The notes below the pieces were generated by a model that saw only the letters and a list, made by a program, of their open reading frames with translations, did no database searches and was not told the origin of the DNA. Both the position numbers and the translations under genes were made by a program. A stretch of DNA of 64,000 bases from NCBI RefSeq assembly GCF_030035675.1, contig NC_084486.1:64006730-64070729 (forward strand). Reading direction: 5' to 3'. Position 1 is the stretch's first letter; every line of letters begins with the position of its first letter. Positions 49,001-59,536 of this stretch are shown in pieces. This DNA is from Rhineura floridana (taxonomy: Eukaryota; Chordata; Lepidosauria; Squamata; Rhineuridae).

Positions 49001-51782
49001 CTTGGAAAAGTTCAAAAAAGTAACTTTTCCAAGCTCTGGATTCACATGGTGGTGATGAAATGCCTTGTGCTACCATTTTACTACAGTAAATGTGTTATTA
49101 CTAGTTAAAATACATTTGCCATTTATGAAGAAGTCACAGTCTGAGTCAGAATTGGAGTCGGTACATTTCTACCAACTCCGACTCCACCCAAAATTGCTCC
49201 CGACTCTGACTCCACAGCCCTGATACTCACGCTTCAGCATTTCACTCAGCAGCTGTACCCCAGATTTCTCTCACCACCACCCAAAATGTTCTAACCACAA
49301 TTTACGGATTTTGTATTATTGTTGGTCATTTACAGTATTTTTCTCATCTTCCCTTAAAACTACTCAAGCCTCACGCACTATTTTATGAACTAAGATGTCT
49401 GAAGAACAGTTTAAGAGTTATTTGGAGTAGGTACTAAAAGAATCTCTCACATATTAAGGTACACGTGCAGATGGTATGCACACAGGATAATGCCCTTCTT
49501 CCAAACTCTCAGGCAAGTCTAAAAGACTGTGAAAAGGAAGTTGGGGAGGTTAAATTGCTCATAAATACATTTCTAAAGGGAAAAGAACATGTGAAACCAT
49601 CAAGTGTAGAGAAACTACTGCATACAACAATGTCATATGGCAATATTGATAGTTTCCCTTCCCCAAATTAACACTAGAACTGTAACCAGAAAACAAGATT
49701 GTTTTAAAATAAAATTTCAATACAATGCAAATGTTTTTATATATTCAGACAGAACCATAGGATTCTTAGTATAGAATACTCTCTCCTTAGCAGACAAAAC
49801 ACCTGCATTGACTAATAAAGCATTAAATGCCCTTAATAAAACCAAGAGCAGTGCTGTACAAAATGAATGGGAGCTACAAAGAGTGCTCACATAAAACCAT
49901 ATGGCACAGTAAATAAGAATTTCAGCAATTGTATGAAAAAGAACAACATTTATCTTTTACTTTAATACAATCTCTACTAATACCTTAAGAAATCCAGTCA
50001 CAATACTTTTCTTTTTTAAAAAACGCTATTTTCTGTGTATTAAGCTACTGTTGAAACTGCCCATGTTCTCCTACGTAAGCACACTCTACTACACCTCTGG
50101 ATTAGGTTACCTTGATCAGTGTTCAAGTCATGCATTTTTAACTGTCGATCCAAACCTCCACTCCAGGCATGTGTAGGGTCCTTCAAGAGAAGAAAATCGT
50201 TCACTTACGTTCTATATCTGTAATCCAAGAAACTATAAAATATTTTCACAGGCATTAATTATTCTTTTTTAAAGTCTTATCCAGCAGCATCACCAAGGAT
50301 TCAACAAAGCAATGCTCTACTCATAAGCAGCATAGCCCTTTCAAGCTCATACATAAAAATATTTTGGATGAGGTTGCTCTCATACTGGCTATATTCCCAT
50401 TTTACTTTACGTCAACACGAGAACAGGGCAGATGAATAAATAGCAGTAGCACTCGAGCAAAAGGCCACTCAGGATATATATCTGTGGGAAGAATTGATAA
50501 CCCACCCGTTACAAGTGGCTTGGGCTCCTTCACAGGGGCAAGGGCAACATTTTCAAGTACCAACACATACAATTACAAAAGTAAAGATTAGAAAATAAAA
50601 TCCCAATTATTCAGTGTGTTTGACAATGCTATACTGATATTCATTGTTTGAAAATGAAATAATCTTGATGAAATCCTGCAGCACAACAATTACTGTATAT
50701 AGGAATGAAATACTGTACTTGGTTATGAAATAAAACTAAAAAAAGTTCAAAAATCATGGATGATATCCAATGATGCCTGCATGACTGCACAATTGACTTC
50801 CACTCATGGAACTGCACACCCCCTTCCTGCACATCCCTTCACAGCCCCCAAAAAGACATCTGTTCTGGTGAGTTGAAGAACCCTCTACAGCAGATTTTGG
50901 GGGCATGCAGGGGCTACATAGTGGAGGAGGAAGGAAAAGTCCCACTTCCTGAGCAGAAGACCATTCATGTCACCCATGACTGGCTTTGAATGGCTTTCTC
51001 TTTTCCCATACATGTTTACAATCAAAAGTGTGTTTTTAAAGCAGGGCTGGCAATCAGTTTAACAAGTCTGTTTTGTTATCTGTCTTTAACTAAACTTAAT
51101 TATTAATCCATTAAGTTGGCTTATTAGTACAAAAAACTCAGTAAGGGTACCTTTTTTGAAACAATGAAGGCAACTTTTGTTTAAATAAGTTTTCACTGGT
51201 TGTTGGCAAGTAAGGCTATCTTTAATATTTCCTTTTTTCATTCCCCATTATAGCAGCACATCACAATCACAGTAGCATCCAAACAATCAAGAATGCCCTT
51301 AATTTATAGCTCCCCTAATTAATCAACGGCCAGGATACAGAGAGGCCCATGTGCAAGTGCAAAGTATTTCTGATGACAGAAAAGAAGAGGAGATGCTCCA
51401 AAGGCCAAGAGTGGATTCTTGCCAGGTGGGAGGAGCTGAAAACCCCATGCAAGTACAAAACATTGTGCATGGCACTTTGGAATCCAGCCTAAAGCCTTGA
51501 GTAATCTACCAATTAAACCAATTATATGTCGCATCCCTTCTAGTAACATCCAAGAATAAAACCACAAAGTGATTAAAAAAAACTTACATAAAAAGCACAG
51601 TCAAGGACAGGTCCTGTATGTTGATACTTGAGTCTCATGGTGTTGGCAGGAACATCATACAATCGTACAGTAGTGTCCCACGATGAGACAAGCAGAAACT
51701 GAGATGTGTTAGGACTAAATTTCACTGATGAGATTCCATCTTCCGGTGGTTGGTTCAACTTAAATTCATTTGACCCAGTCAT
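42803..51782 (-). CDS. BUB3: BUB3 mitotic checkpoint protein (six coding exons)
   Basis: Seven-bladed WD40 protein of the spindle assembly checkpoint that brings BUB1 and BUBR1 to kinetochores by binding their GLEBS motifs and phosphorylated KNL1. Coding exons on the minus strand are 51,588-51,782, 50,111-50,180, 47,758-47,909, 44,620-44,778, 43,484-43,661 and 42,803-43,023, all with GT/AG ends and matching phases. They give 975 bp, i.e. 324 residues plus stop, with no frame break. The protein starts [20 protein letters not shown] and contains [33 protein letters not shown] and [15 protein letters not shown], nearly identical to human BUB3. Differences from human as I recall it include H77R, T304I and N-terminal S/T and A/P swaps. 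The ATG is the known conserved start, three bases after an AG. The terminal stop overlaps a consensus splice donor. Confidence is very high. Confidence 0.97.
43194..43252 (+). repeat. L2-type LINE 3' tail fragment in BUB3 intron
   Basis: GAGCTCCTTCTGGGAGGAAG, GGCAAGCCATAAATTTAACA and AATAAATAAATG form the tail of the L2-type elements seen at 23,110 and 29,000. Confidence 0.6.
43484..43661 (-). CDS. BUB3: BUB3 coding exon 5
   Basis: 178 bp, acceptor CCTATAG, donor GTAATC, ends in phase 1. Encodes [20 protein letters not shown] through [10 protein letters not shown]. Confidence 0.97.
44620..44778 (-). CDS. BUB3: BUB3 coding exon 4
   Basis: 159 bp (53 codons), acceptor TTCCAAG, donor GTATTT. 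Encodes [20 protein letters not shown] through CIRAFPNKQ. Confidence 0.97.
44779..47650. other. BUB3 intron between exons 3 and 4
   Basis: Mostly AT-rich unique-looking sequence. A GC-richer patch at 45,480-45,800 looks repeat-derived, and an L2-type tail (GGGCTCCTTCTGGAAGGGTG, GGATATAAATTTAATAAATA) lies at 46,449-46,497. No extra exon seen. Confidence 0.6.
47651..47735 (+). repeat. Copy of the CAATCCTA palindromic repeat in BUB3 intron
   Basis: GTGTAATCCTATAAACATC, AATAAACCCCACTTAACTCA, ATAGAGCTTATTCTGAGTAG and AAAAGATTGTAGT; it ends only about 20 bp from exon 3's donor. Confidence 0.65.
47758..47909 (-). CDS. BUB3: BUB3 coding exon 3
   Basis: 152 bp, acceptor TTTACAG, donor GTTTGT. Encodes [20 protein letters not shown] through GTFSQPEK, one full WD blade with WDQTVKLWD. 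Confidence 0.97.
48830..49222. repeat. hAT-type palindromic MITE, 393 bp, perfect 8-bp target duplication
   Basis: Ends CAGGGCTGTGGAGT and ACTCCACAGCCCTG are inverted repeats. Nearly the whole element folds back, the inner ~120-bp arms (from CATAAATAGCAAATGTATTT on the left to its partner on the right) being almost identical around a short centre near 49,013. ATACTCAC flanks it on both sides (48,822-48,829 and 49,223-49,230). It lies in the BUB3 intron between exons 2 and 3. Confidence 0.93.
50111..50180 (-). CDS. BUB3: BUB3 coding exon 2
   Basis: 70 bp, acceptor TTGAAG and donor GTAACC. Encodes [20 protein letters not shown] and TDQ, ending in phase 1. The arginine after GGLD is histidine in the human protein. 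Confidence 0.97.
50181..51587. other. BUB3 intron between exons 1 and 2
   Basis: Carries an interspersed repeat at about 50,757-50,990 (ATGGATGATATCCAATGATG to CATTCATGTCACCC), related loosely to 22,476-22,705 and 30,835-31,010, and another repeat-like stretch at 51,325-51,500. No exon seen. Confidence 0.5.
51588..51782 (-). CDS. BUB3: BUB3 coding exon 1
   Basis: Encodes residues 1-65, MTGSNEF to LDCAFY, phase 0 at the end, donor GTAAGT. Contains the first WD blade ([11 protein letters not shown]). The acceptor (TTATTCAG) lies directly before the ATG, so the start codon opens the exon. Confidence 0.97.
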
Positions 51783-51897
51783 CTGAATAAGGTTGTACAA
51801 ACGTTAACTGTAGATTATGATTTTCCCCCTAAATCATGTTTGCCCAAAATTTCTAGATTGGCAAATTTTAAAGAGGAATTACATCAACATTAATGTA

Positions 51898-51976
51898 AGA
51901 ACATAAGAGCCTGCTAGGTCAAGTCAATGACCCACCTAGTCCGGCACTCTGTTCTCACAGTAGCCAACCAGATTAA
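51898..51976 (+). repeat. Interspersed reptile repeat fragment (family not named)
   Basis: AAGAACATAAGAGCCTGCTA, GACCCACCTAGTCCGGCACT and CTGTTCTCACAGTAGCCAAC match the start of a common reptile repeat; the same family occurs reversed at 52,875-53,090. Confidence 0.55.
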
Positions 51977-52874
51977 CCTACATTCTATTACGTGCATTGT
52001 CATTTTAGAGCATTTTATATTCATAATTTAAATCTTCACAACAGTAAACAGATGTAAGGAACCTGCACTATTTATTACTTTCACTGAATTTTGGTGGCTG
52101 TGATTTCTTGTTAATCTTTTTTAGTACTGAATAAACAATAACAAGTATTTTAACTTTGGATACCTCAAGAATATGCGGGAAACCCTTTTTTAAAAATAAA
52201 GCAGACTGGAAAAGAGTTTTCAGAATGTCTGTTTGTTAACAATTCTTCAGCTAATCAGCATCTCCTGTGATTAAAAAGTATTCACTGGTTACTAAAATGA
52301 AAAACATAATGAAGTTACATAACACCTTAAGCTATTACTGAACTACTTTAGCTTTAACATTAAAAAACTAGTCTATATCAATAAATCTAATATAAGAGAA
52401 CAGTAATATTTGTGCGCACACGTAAATTTTACATACTCTTAAAATTAAAGTTCATCCAACTCCAAAAATATCTGGCGGTTACTGTGCAGCCTGAGGTATA
52501 GCAACTTCTTATTTAAAAACAGAGAAAATCCCTGTAACAGTTAAAAGAAAAGTGGGAGAACTAAAAGAAAAGTGGGAGAGACAGAGGCAGTATTATCAGA
52601 ATCTGTACCCACAGGCTATTTTGGATCTCTGAATATCAGTGTTGAGTTTACAGGGAAATCAATGATGGTGGTACAAACAATTCCACAACATACCATGCAT
52701 TCATTGCCATTTTGGTTATTTCAAACAGAGTCCCTGAAGTGCACAGGAGTGGAAGAATCTTTCCACAGAGAAGCACTTTAATATTAAATCATTGTCTGTT
52801 TTCCCAGGTCTGAAGTTTCACATTCATGGATTAGAAAAATTCATGAAAAATAGATATTTCATAGTTATGATACC

Positions 52875-53090
52875 TATGTAAGAACCTCCGATTGAGAGAC
52901 TAATAATATTATATTCCATCCTTCCTCCCAGTACTCTGAATACCAGTTGCTAGGGAACAATAGCCAAAGATGGCTATTGCCTGGGCATCCCAAAACTATC
53001 TGATCACCCACTATAGGAAACAGGATACTGTATAACAGTGCCCGTTGGTCTGACACAGCCAGACTCCACTATTCTTATGTTTTAGCTATA
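52875..53090 (-). repeat. Interspersed reptile repeat fragment, minus strand
   Basis: Minus strand reads AACATAAGAATAGTGGAGTC, TGGCTGTGTCAGACCAACGG, ACAGTATCCTGTTTCCTATA and later CAACTGGTATTCAGAGTACT, the same family as 51,898. Confidence 0.55.
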
Positions 53091-53787
53091 ATTTCACAAG
53101 CCTGAATAGCACAAAATCATTGCCCCTTTTTTAAATGCTTGATCCTAGAAGTGAAAACAACTGCCTTAGAGCAACAGCTCTCCTAGGTATTGAAAAATGA
53201 TGGTGGGGGCGGAACGGACTCCCGCCCCTTCCCCATGTGATGATCCCTACCTATTTTTCCCTACCACAAGTATTACTTTCCCGCTCCTAAGAGGCATCAT
53301 AGTTAGCCGAGATCATTGCTGATACAGGTAAAAGTGCAGTGGTCAATCCTCCCACATTTTGTGAACGCGAAAAAGGCTTGTAGGCCGAGCCTATCACGGG
53401 TGCTTACTCAAAAGAAAACCCAATTGGGCTCAATAGGACTTGCTCCTATAGGAGCAAGTCTTAAAAGACACATACATATACCCGCCCACCCGCTGGGGTA
53501 CAAGGAAAAAAACGTGAAGGGGGGGAGGCTCGCGAGAATCAGATGGGAAAGTTGGTTGGGGGGATATAACGGGCGTGGTCTGGAAGGGACCTGTATAAGG
53601 AGCAAGAGGAAAGGACCCGCAGGCCTAGGATAGAGAACGCACTCCGTACCGCGCTTCCCTCGGGCCAAAAGTGGACCTACAGAGACAATGACTAAGAATT
53701 ATCCATGGCGTGGTAAGACTCTCCTTGGCAAGGCTAAACGATAAATAAATAAATAACACCATTAAAAAGGGTGGGGGGAGCCATTAC

Positions 53788-53905
53788 CTTGTCCTCCAGC
53801 GTTTCACGAGGCCTCTCTCACCAACCGTCTTCTTGCTCGTGCCACTTGCTTGCTGCTTGCGCGCGCGCGCGCGCGCACTCACACGCCAAACACTAAACCA
53901 ACCCC
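53788..53905 (-). other. BUB3: Inferred BUB3 5' UTR exon
   Basis: A donor GGACAAG | GTAATG at 53,788 on the minus strand, in a CpG-containing stretch upstream of the coding exons, fits the untranslated first exon expected because coding exon 1 begins with an acceptor at the ATG. The 5' limit is a guess; a CG dinucleotide run (about 53,858-53,876) lies at the presumed start. Confidence 0.6.
53858..53877. repeat. CG dinucleotide microsatellite
   Basis: An alternating GC run, rare in vertebrate DNA because CpG is mutable; its survival suggests the promoter is unmethylated in the germ line. It can adopt Z-DNA. Confidence 0.85.
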
Positions 53906-53940
53906 CAACAGCCCAGCTTAACCGCCTGCCTCGATCGGTG

Positions 53941-53945
53941 ATTGG
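53941..53945 (-). promoter_or_regulatory. CCAAT box, BUB3 promoter
   Basis: Minus-strand CCAAT within ACCAACCAATCA about 155 bp upstream of the inferred exon-1 donor, a typical NF-Y position for cell-cycle genes. Confidence 0.5.
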
Positions 53946-54011
53946 TTGGTTTGAATGACTAAACGACCCGCACGCACACTGACCAGCATGCTCCGCGAGC
54001 AACAAACGTAG

Positions 54012-54030
54012 ACTACAACGCCCAGCATGC
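54012..54030 (+). promoter_or_regulatory. ZNF143/Staf-like site near the BUB3 promoter
   Basis: ACTACAACGCCCAGCATGC matches the long ZNF143 (THAP11-associated) motif ACTACAATTCCCAGCATGC except at two positions. Such sites are common at CpG promoters, often bidirectional ones. Confidence 0.6.
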
Positions 54031-54269
54031 AACGGGCTCCATTTACTCTTGCGCGGTCTTCGTTGCAGTCCACGGTTCCTTGCTTCCTCGCCAGTCCTCC
54101 CTTTCTCCTTGCTGGGGCAATATGCGTGCCGTCATGCCAGAAGCCCCATCTATATCTATAGGTCTTCCTTTCATGCACCGCTCTTACAATCATGGCGCTA
54201 GTCACTTTGGGCGGCCAGGGGACGCTGAAGAAGGTTTGTCACTCACGGCAAACTCAGGCCTTTATCGTG

Positions 54270-55503
54270 GGCCTTTGAAGCAGGTACTCTCGCCTTTGGA
54301 CGGAAGGCCCTTTCGTCTTAATTGGAATAGTTTCAAATAAAAATGCTTAGAATTTCCGTCGTTGTCGTACAGCAACAACGATTTATATATCCTTATATGC
54401 GACGGCTGCATCTATGAATATATTCCCACGAATGTAGCCAGGGGAGAAAACAGGGCGGTAATCCTTCATCCACTAATCTCTAGGGAATTTGATTCTAAGT
54501 ATATACTTAAAAGATTGCACCGTTATACCAAAATTCTTTCACACGAAAATGTTTTTATATCTCTTGTTTTCTGTTCGGTTCCACATTTTAAAAGTTTTCT
54601 TTTAAAGCTTCAATACGAAAGAAATACTTATCTGACCTTTAAACATACATGTATATATAAATGCGTGGGGAAACTTGGAAGAAAGGGAGAACACGGTCGT
54701 CTTTACCTTTCCTCCCCCCCCCCTTATTCTTTACATCACGTTTCCTTGTAATTTTGATGTTAACATTTGGCCACACCTATACATGCACACACCCTTTTAC
54801 TCCTTATGTAACGATTATAATTATATTTATAGAAATTAAACCTACCGAACCTCTTGCTGTAGCTGTTTTCAATGTGTGTGTACATAAATATATCGTCCAA
54901 AATATTATACTTTCATATTTAAAGCTAAGTAGGACACGTGTATACAGCATAGAAAAAGAAATAAGGTCTACTGGATTTGTCTTTTCTCGTTAGGCTTTCC
55001 GTCTAGTTCAACTCCTCTCATTTTGAAGCAGCTTTCAAAACCCTTCCTAAAACTTTGACTTCTTGTATCCTTACATTTTTGCATAATCCCATGGTCAGGA
55101 CAAAGGACAATTTGCCTTTGAAAGATAAGTCCAAGTGGCATCAGATGGAAATTAAGCGGGCATGCTCTTAATGGCGAGAGAGATGATAGTGAAAAATGTT
55201 GTTGTAACAGCACTGCCATTGATGCCTTGTGGTAGAATCGACACAGAAGCAGCAAGTTGGGGATAATTCCCAGATGGGGAAACAGGGTGTTGCAGAGACA
55301 CTTCGCAGTTCAAGGTTAATCAGTTCACCTTGCAGTTAAAGCAGATTTCACCAACAAGATAGTCTCAGAAGTTAGCAATGTACAGCTCTCATTGTTTCCC
55401 CCTCTTTATAAACTACTAAGTCCTTCTGTGTACTCATGCTTGCAATTAAAGCAGATTAACTGTAAACGCACATTCACAGAAGGATTTAACAGGTGAACCT
55501 CAC
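54270..55503. other. Intergenic between BUB3 and HMX2, first part
   Basis: AT-rich with more CpG than the left half of the window. Chance ORFs only, including pyrimidine and low-complexity stretches near 54,710. Confidence 0.5.
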
Positions 55504-55590
55504 ACAACCCTACACACGTTGATTTGGAAGTAAGTCCCATTAAGTTCAGTAAGGCTTACTCCAAGGTAAGTGAGTATAGGATTGTAGCCT
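55504..55590 (+). repeat. Well-preserved copy of the CAATCCTA palindromic short repeat
   Basis: CAACCCTACACACG, GGAAGTAAGTCCCATTAAGT, TCAGTAAGGCTTACTCCAAG and GTATAGGATTGTAGCC: inverted ends with an internal palindrome. Confidence 0.7.
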
Positions 55591-56190
55591 GTAAAGAGGG
55601 GGGGGGCTCAATGAGATCTATGAAATGCTAACTGCTGAGGCCCACTGTGTAGTTGACTTAAGCGGCGCAGCAGTTTCTTCTCCCATCACCTGGTTACAAA
55701 CTTGTCTGCCTTGTAACTATAACACTACTGGACTACAAAAAATTTTTTTAAGTATTTCTAGTGTCGTGGAGCAGTTCCAAGGTTTGCAATAATGCTCAGG
55801 ATTGATCAACAGTACAGTACGATTTGCAATACGAGGATAAGGATTACAGGAAAACACCAAATTGGTCTTCTTAAAACAATTTTTGTTTTGTTTTGCTTCA
55901 CTGAGTACCATTGAGGTGGGTGGAGGATCTGTATTATGCAAACCGAATATATGCAAACACCCTGTGCGTCTGTAGTGCTATGTACTCAGTGCCATGTACT
56001 GTCATTTAAAATCCAATAAATGTGTACTGATATTCCACTTGGATTTGAATCATCTGGTTTCGGGTATGTTTTACAAAGCCGGTTATTTTCAATATTAATG
56101 AAAAGGAAAATAAAAGATTCAAGGAAAATGAAAGTAGTTATAGGTTGAAGCGATGAGGCAGAAAATAGGATATTATATATACATGCCTAT
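55591..56190. other. Intergenic, nothing recognised
   Basis: No coding or repeat homology that I recognise. Confidence 0.4.
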
Positions 56191-56395
56191 AGTTAAGTGT
56201 TGGACTACGACCTGGGAGACCAGGGTTGGAATCCCCACACAGCCATGAAGCTCATTGGGTGACCTTGGGCCAGTCACTGCCCCTCAGCCTCAGAGGAAGG
56301 CAATGGTAAACCCCCTCTGAATACTGCTTACCATGAAAACCCTATTCATAGAGCCGCCATAAATCGACTTGAAGGCAGTACATTTACATTTATTT
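56191..56395 (+). mobile_element. Sauria-type SINE
   Basis: GGACTACGACCTGGGAGACC, AGGGTTGGAATCC (B box), CATGAAGCTCATTGGGTGAC and CTTGGGCCAGTCACTGCC, then the Bov-B-like tail GAGCCGCCATAAATCGACTT and GAAGGCAGTACATTTAC. Confidence 0.85.
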
Positions 56396-57588
56396 GTTTC
56401 TCTACACACACACACAACCAATGAAAGGGCACTCATCCTAAGTACATCTACAGGAAACAAGTTATGTTGACAATATGAACAACACTTTACATGAATATGC
56501 TGAGGATCGAGTGAATTACTTCCATTTTTACGTTGTCGGTTGCAAATATTTAGCCACAACCTTGATCCTAGAGGAAACTTTGGAAATGCCTCCTGTGCAC
56601 CTAATGCACTCAGGTATCAGTAATGAATTTCCTAGGCTGTATATTGTTTGTTTGCTTTACATAGAAGGGCTACACTCCTGAATGCATTTGTTTCTGGATT
56701 AAGAGTTCTTTACATGTACTGAATATGGAATCTCTCGTTGGTTTTTGAGAAAATGGTTCAGAATAATAATTTCTAAACTATCACTTTGCACGAAAAAAAT
56801 GCATCCCGAGCTCCTTATTTACAAGGGCCATATGGGGCGTAATCTTCCCCCTCTCCTTTTAAAAATATCATAAATGTAATTTTAGCTGGATTGTAGTTAC
56901 TTATTGCATTTTAAATAGCCTTTTCTATTAAGATCCTGGGTGAACCAAGGAACAGGTGGCTGTGATAAACCACGTAACGGCACCTGCAATTTAAATAACA
57001 CTTGATGAAGTATTTACTTTTTGTTTAAACGATTCGCTTCCTCCTCTCGGCACATCGGAGGCTGCAGGTGTTTTGCAGCGCTGTGGGTGAACGCTCAGAT
57101 CAATCATGGATTGGTTATAATGTCACATTTCTATTTAAAAAGGAGCTGGCAAAGGCACTTTGCATGAGATCTTGGCATTTAACAGAATACATCTCAAACT
57201 AGGAAGAAAGCCCATTTCCGGAAACACTTGTCAGCTGCGATCACTTAATAAAGGACGTTCATCTTCTTTTCAAATAACTATATACATGAGCTGCTTTGAT
57301 CCGAATGCGTTTGACATTTGCAAGCTTTTACCCGGATTTGCCGTGTAGAAGCTTATATTTTCCATTCATTTTAATGGGGGGGGAGAGGAGAATGTGCCCC
57401 ATCTGTGGTTTTACTATGAGGGCACAGAAGTAGAAGTGGTAATGTGGTTAATATCAATGAGCTGGATGCGAATCACGTAGCATACTTCCAAACAGCGCAG
57501 ATCCAAGACCAGTTAAAACGATTTAGGCCAATTGGCACCTTTACCTGCAAATCCGATCCTTTTCAAGGGACAGCTCTTCTAACTAAGG
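56396..57588. other. Intergenic, repeat-poor; possible conserved non-coding DNA
   Basis: A stretch with no visible repeats between BUB3 and HMX2, for example 56,690-57,340. HMX genes are regulated by remote enhancers, so conserved elements may be present, but conservation cannot be judged from one sequence. Confidence 0.3.
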
Positions 57589-57671
57589 ATGCAATCTTAT
57601 ACCACACTTGCCTGGGAGTAAATCCCACTGAATGCGACTTACTTCTGAGTAGATGTACCTTAAATTGCACG
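57589..57671 (+). repeat. Copy of the CAATCCTA palindromic short repeat
   Basis: GATGCAATCTTATACC, CCTGGGAGTAAATCCCACTG, CGACTTACTTCTGAGTAGAT and AAATTGCACGG. Confidence 0.65.
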
Positions 57672-58430
57672 GTAAATTTTTTCAGTTCCACACTTAGACC
57701 ACCATGACTAGTAAGAGTTTTGGGGAATGTGCTTAGAATCCCGACTAGGAACCCGGGAAGCAAATTTGAGCGAAGGTGGGAAGGGAAGGAAAATGCCATT
57801 GACAGGAACAGAACATTCCAAATAAAAAGGATTAGAATCGGGCCTGGCTGTCCCTAAGATCAGTAGGACCAAACCTGCTTAAATTCAGAAACAACGGGTG
57901 AACTGAGTAACGGTCCATGAAGCATGAATTCAAACAGGGTGTGTGGAAAGAACAATTCTTGATTATTTGGACCCCGTTAAAAATCGCTGCGTATAAAATA
58001 TCCTTAAATAACAATCTCGAATAATCTGAAAGAGGTGAAATCTTCCTCTATTCCTCTTCCCTGACTTTCACCTTGATCCTAACGATGTATGAAAGTGAGC
58101 CCCATTGATTTCAGTATGGCCTATAAGCAACGTGGGATGGCCCCGTTATCGGCATAGCTAATCTATCAATATTTCAGCTTTTTGATCAGTGGTCCACGCC
58201 TATTCTTCAATTAATTTCGCAGTAATGTTGTCACAGTTTGGAAGTAAGTACACAACTGGAGATGTTTCGAGATCTCCTGTGACCCCCAAAGAGAGAAAGC
58301 CCCATCGTTACGCGGACGAAACTTTCCTCGTTCAAACTCTCTTTCTTCCAACGTGAGGTGCCTGTAGGGCAGAATGAATCGAATTGCAGGAGGGGGGAGA
58401 AACGGAAAAACACAAGCAATCTGATCAAAG
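57672..58430. other. Downstream flank of HMX2
   Basis: No exon seen. GAAAGTGAGCCCCATTGATT with TCAGTATGGCCTATAAGC (58,090-58,130) is a weak further copy of the palindromic repeat. Confidence 0.4.
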
Positions 58431-58452
58431 TTACCAACGATGTTTAAAATGC

Positions 58453-58506
58453 TTTATTTTCTTTAAAAATATGTACAGATCTGAAATACGCTATTTTTAT
58501 TTTATT
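58453..58506 (-). other. HMX2: Candidate HMX2 polyadenylation signals
   Basis: Minus-strand AATAAA at 58,501-58,506 and 58,453-58,458, about 490-540 bp beyond the HMX2 stop, giving a plausible 3' UTR end near 58,430-58,480. Confidence 0.5.
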
Positions 58507-58991
58507 TCCCGCAGATACCATTAATACTCAGGGCGAAAAGAAACTGTGGAAACGAGCGAGAGGAGACTCGAAAATAGCTGACCACTCCAGCGCCCTGGTT
58601 TTTCCTACCTGCACACGCAGTCAGAGCCGCGCTTTTCTTGAACAGGAGCCGAGGCTGTGGTTTTGATACTGTTCAAGGTCGGACTGCACTTTGTTATGTC
58701 TAGAAAAGGACAGAGACCAAACAAAATGGGGTGCGGGTGGGAAATGACACGCTCTCTATGGCTGCCTAGGAACCAAAACAAAACTAACCCAGAGAGGATT
58801 CCTATAAATAAAATGTTTTTTTTAAAAAAATTATAATAATGAATACACATGGTGTATTTCTTAACGCAAGAAGCACATTTCTCCTTTCCTATGAATAACA
58901 GACGGGTGGGGAAAGAAAAGATCGCGGCTGAGACGGCCATCTAGCGAGACTGGAGTTCTCCTCAACCGCGGCTCGTCGTTCTAGAGGCAGT

Positions 58992-59536
58992 TCAATAGTC
59001 GATCTTGTTGTAGAGATTATAAAGAGGTAAGGCTGACAAATTGCTGCCTGGATAGTATAAGGGAGCCGGGAAGGCGATGGATCTGGGAACTGGCACTCTG
59101 AGGAGGGAATTGTCTCTGAAAACCAGGGGCATCCCCACTAGAGTCTGAGCTGAGGCGTGGGCCATATTGGCCGCCTCCAGTTCCGCCGAGAGTTGCCGTT
59201 TCCATTTGTTCCTGCGGTTCTGAAACCAGGTTTTCACCTGGGTCTCTGTCAGCTGCAAACTGGAGGCTAGGCAGGCCCGCTCGGAGCTGCTCAGGTAGCG
59301 CTTCATGTCGAAGGTCGACTCGAGCTGGTAGACTTGGCTCCTGGAGAAAACCGTGCGCGTCTTCTTTTTGGCCGAGCTAGCCTGCCTGTCCGACCCGTCT
59401 CTTTGTCTGTCCGCCGAAGACGGGGAGCTCGGAGCAAAGTGTTTCTCTTTTTCTTCTTTAAAGTCTGGCTGCGGTTGAGAGAGAAAAGGTGGCGTCCTGT
59501 CGGGATTGATCACCGAGCCATTCCCCTTCGGATTGC
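58992..59536 (-). CDS. HMX2: HMX2 exon 2
   Basis: Acceptor TTTTCAAG. Encodes residues 95-275, opening with (S)[12 protein letters not shown], then the homeodomain starting [19 protein letters not shown] and the conserved tail. The open frame continues upstream of the acceptor for 36 codons but that stretch has no HMX similarity. Confidence 0.95.

Noticed and set aside
49465-49671. Plus-strand frame in the BUB3 intron as a nested gene
   Set aside because: 68 codons with no recognisable domain or splice context; within chance expectation.
42803-51782. Assignment to RAE1, a WD40 relative of BUB3
   Set aside because: The sequence is almost identical to BUB3 over the whole length and the gene lies next to HMX2 as BUB3 does.
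54080-54340. 86-codon plus-strand frame at the BUB3 promoter
   Set aside because: No homology; it overlaps CpG promoter sequence in a different frame from the better-context ATG at 54,191.
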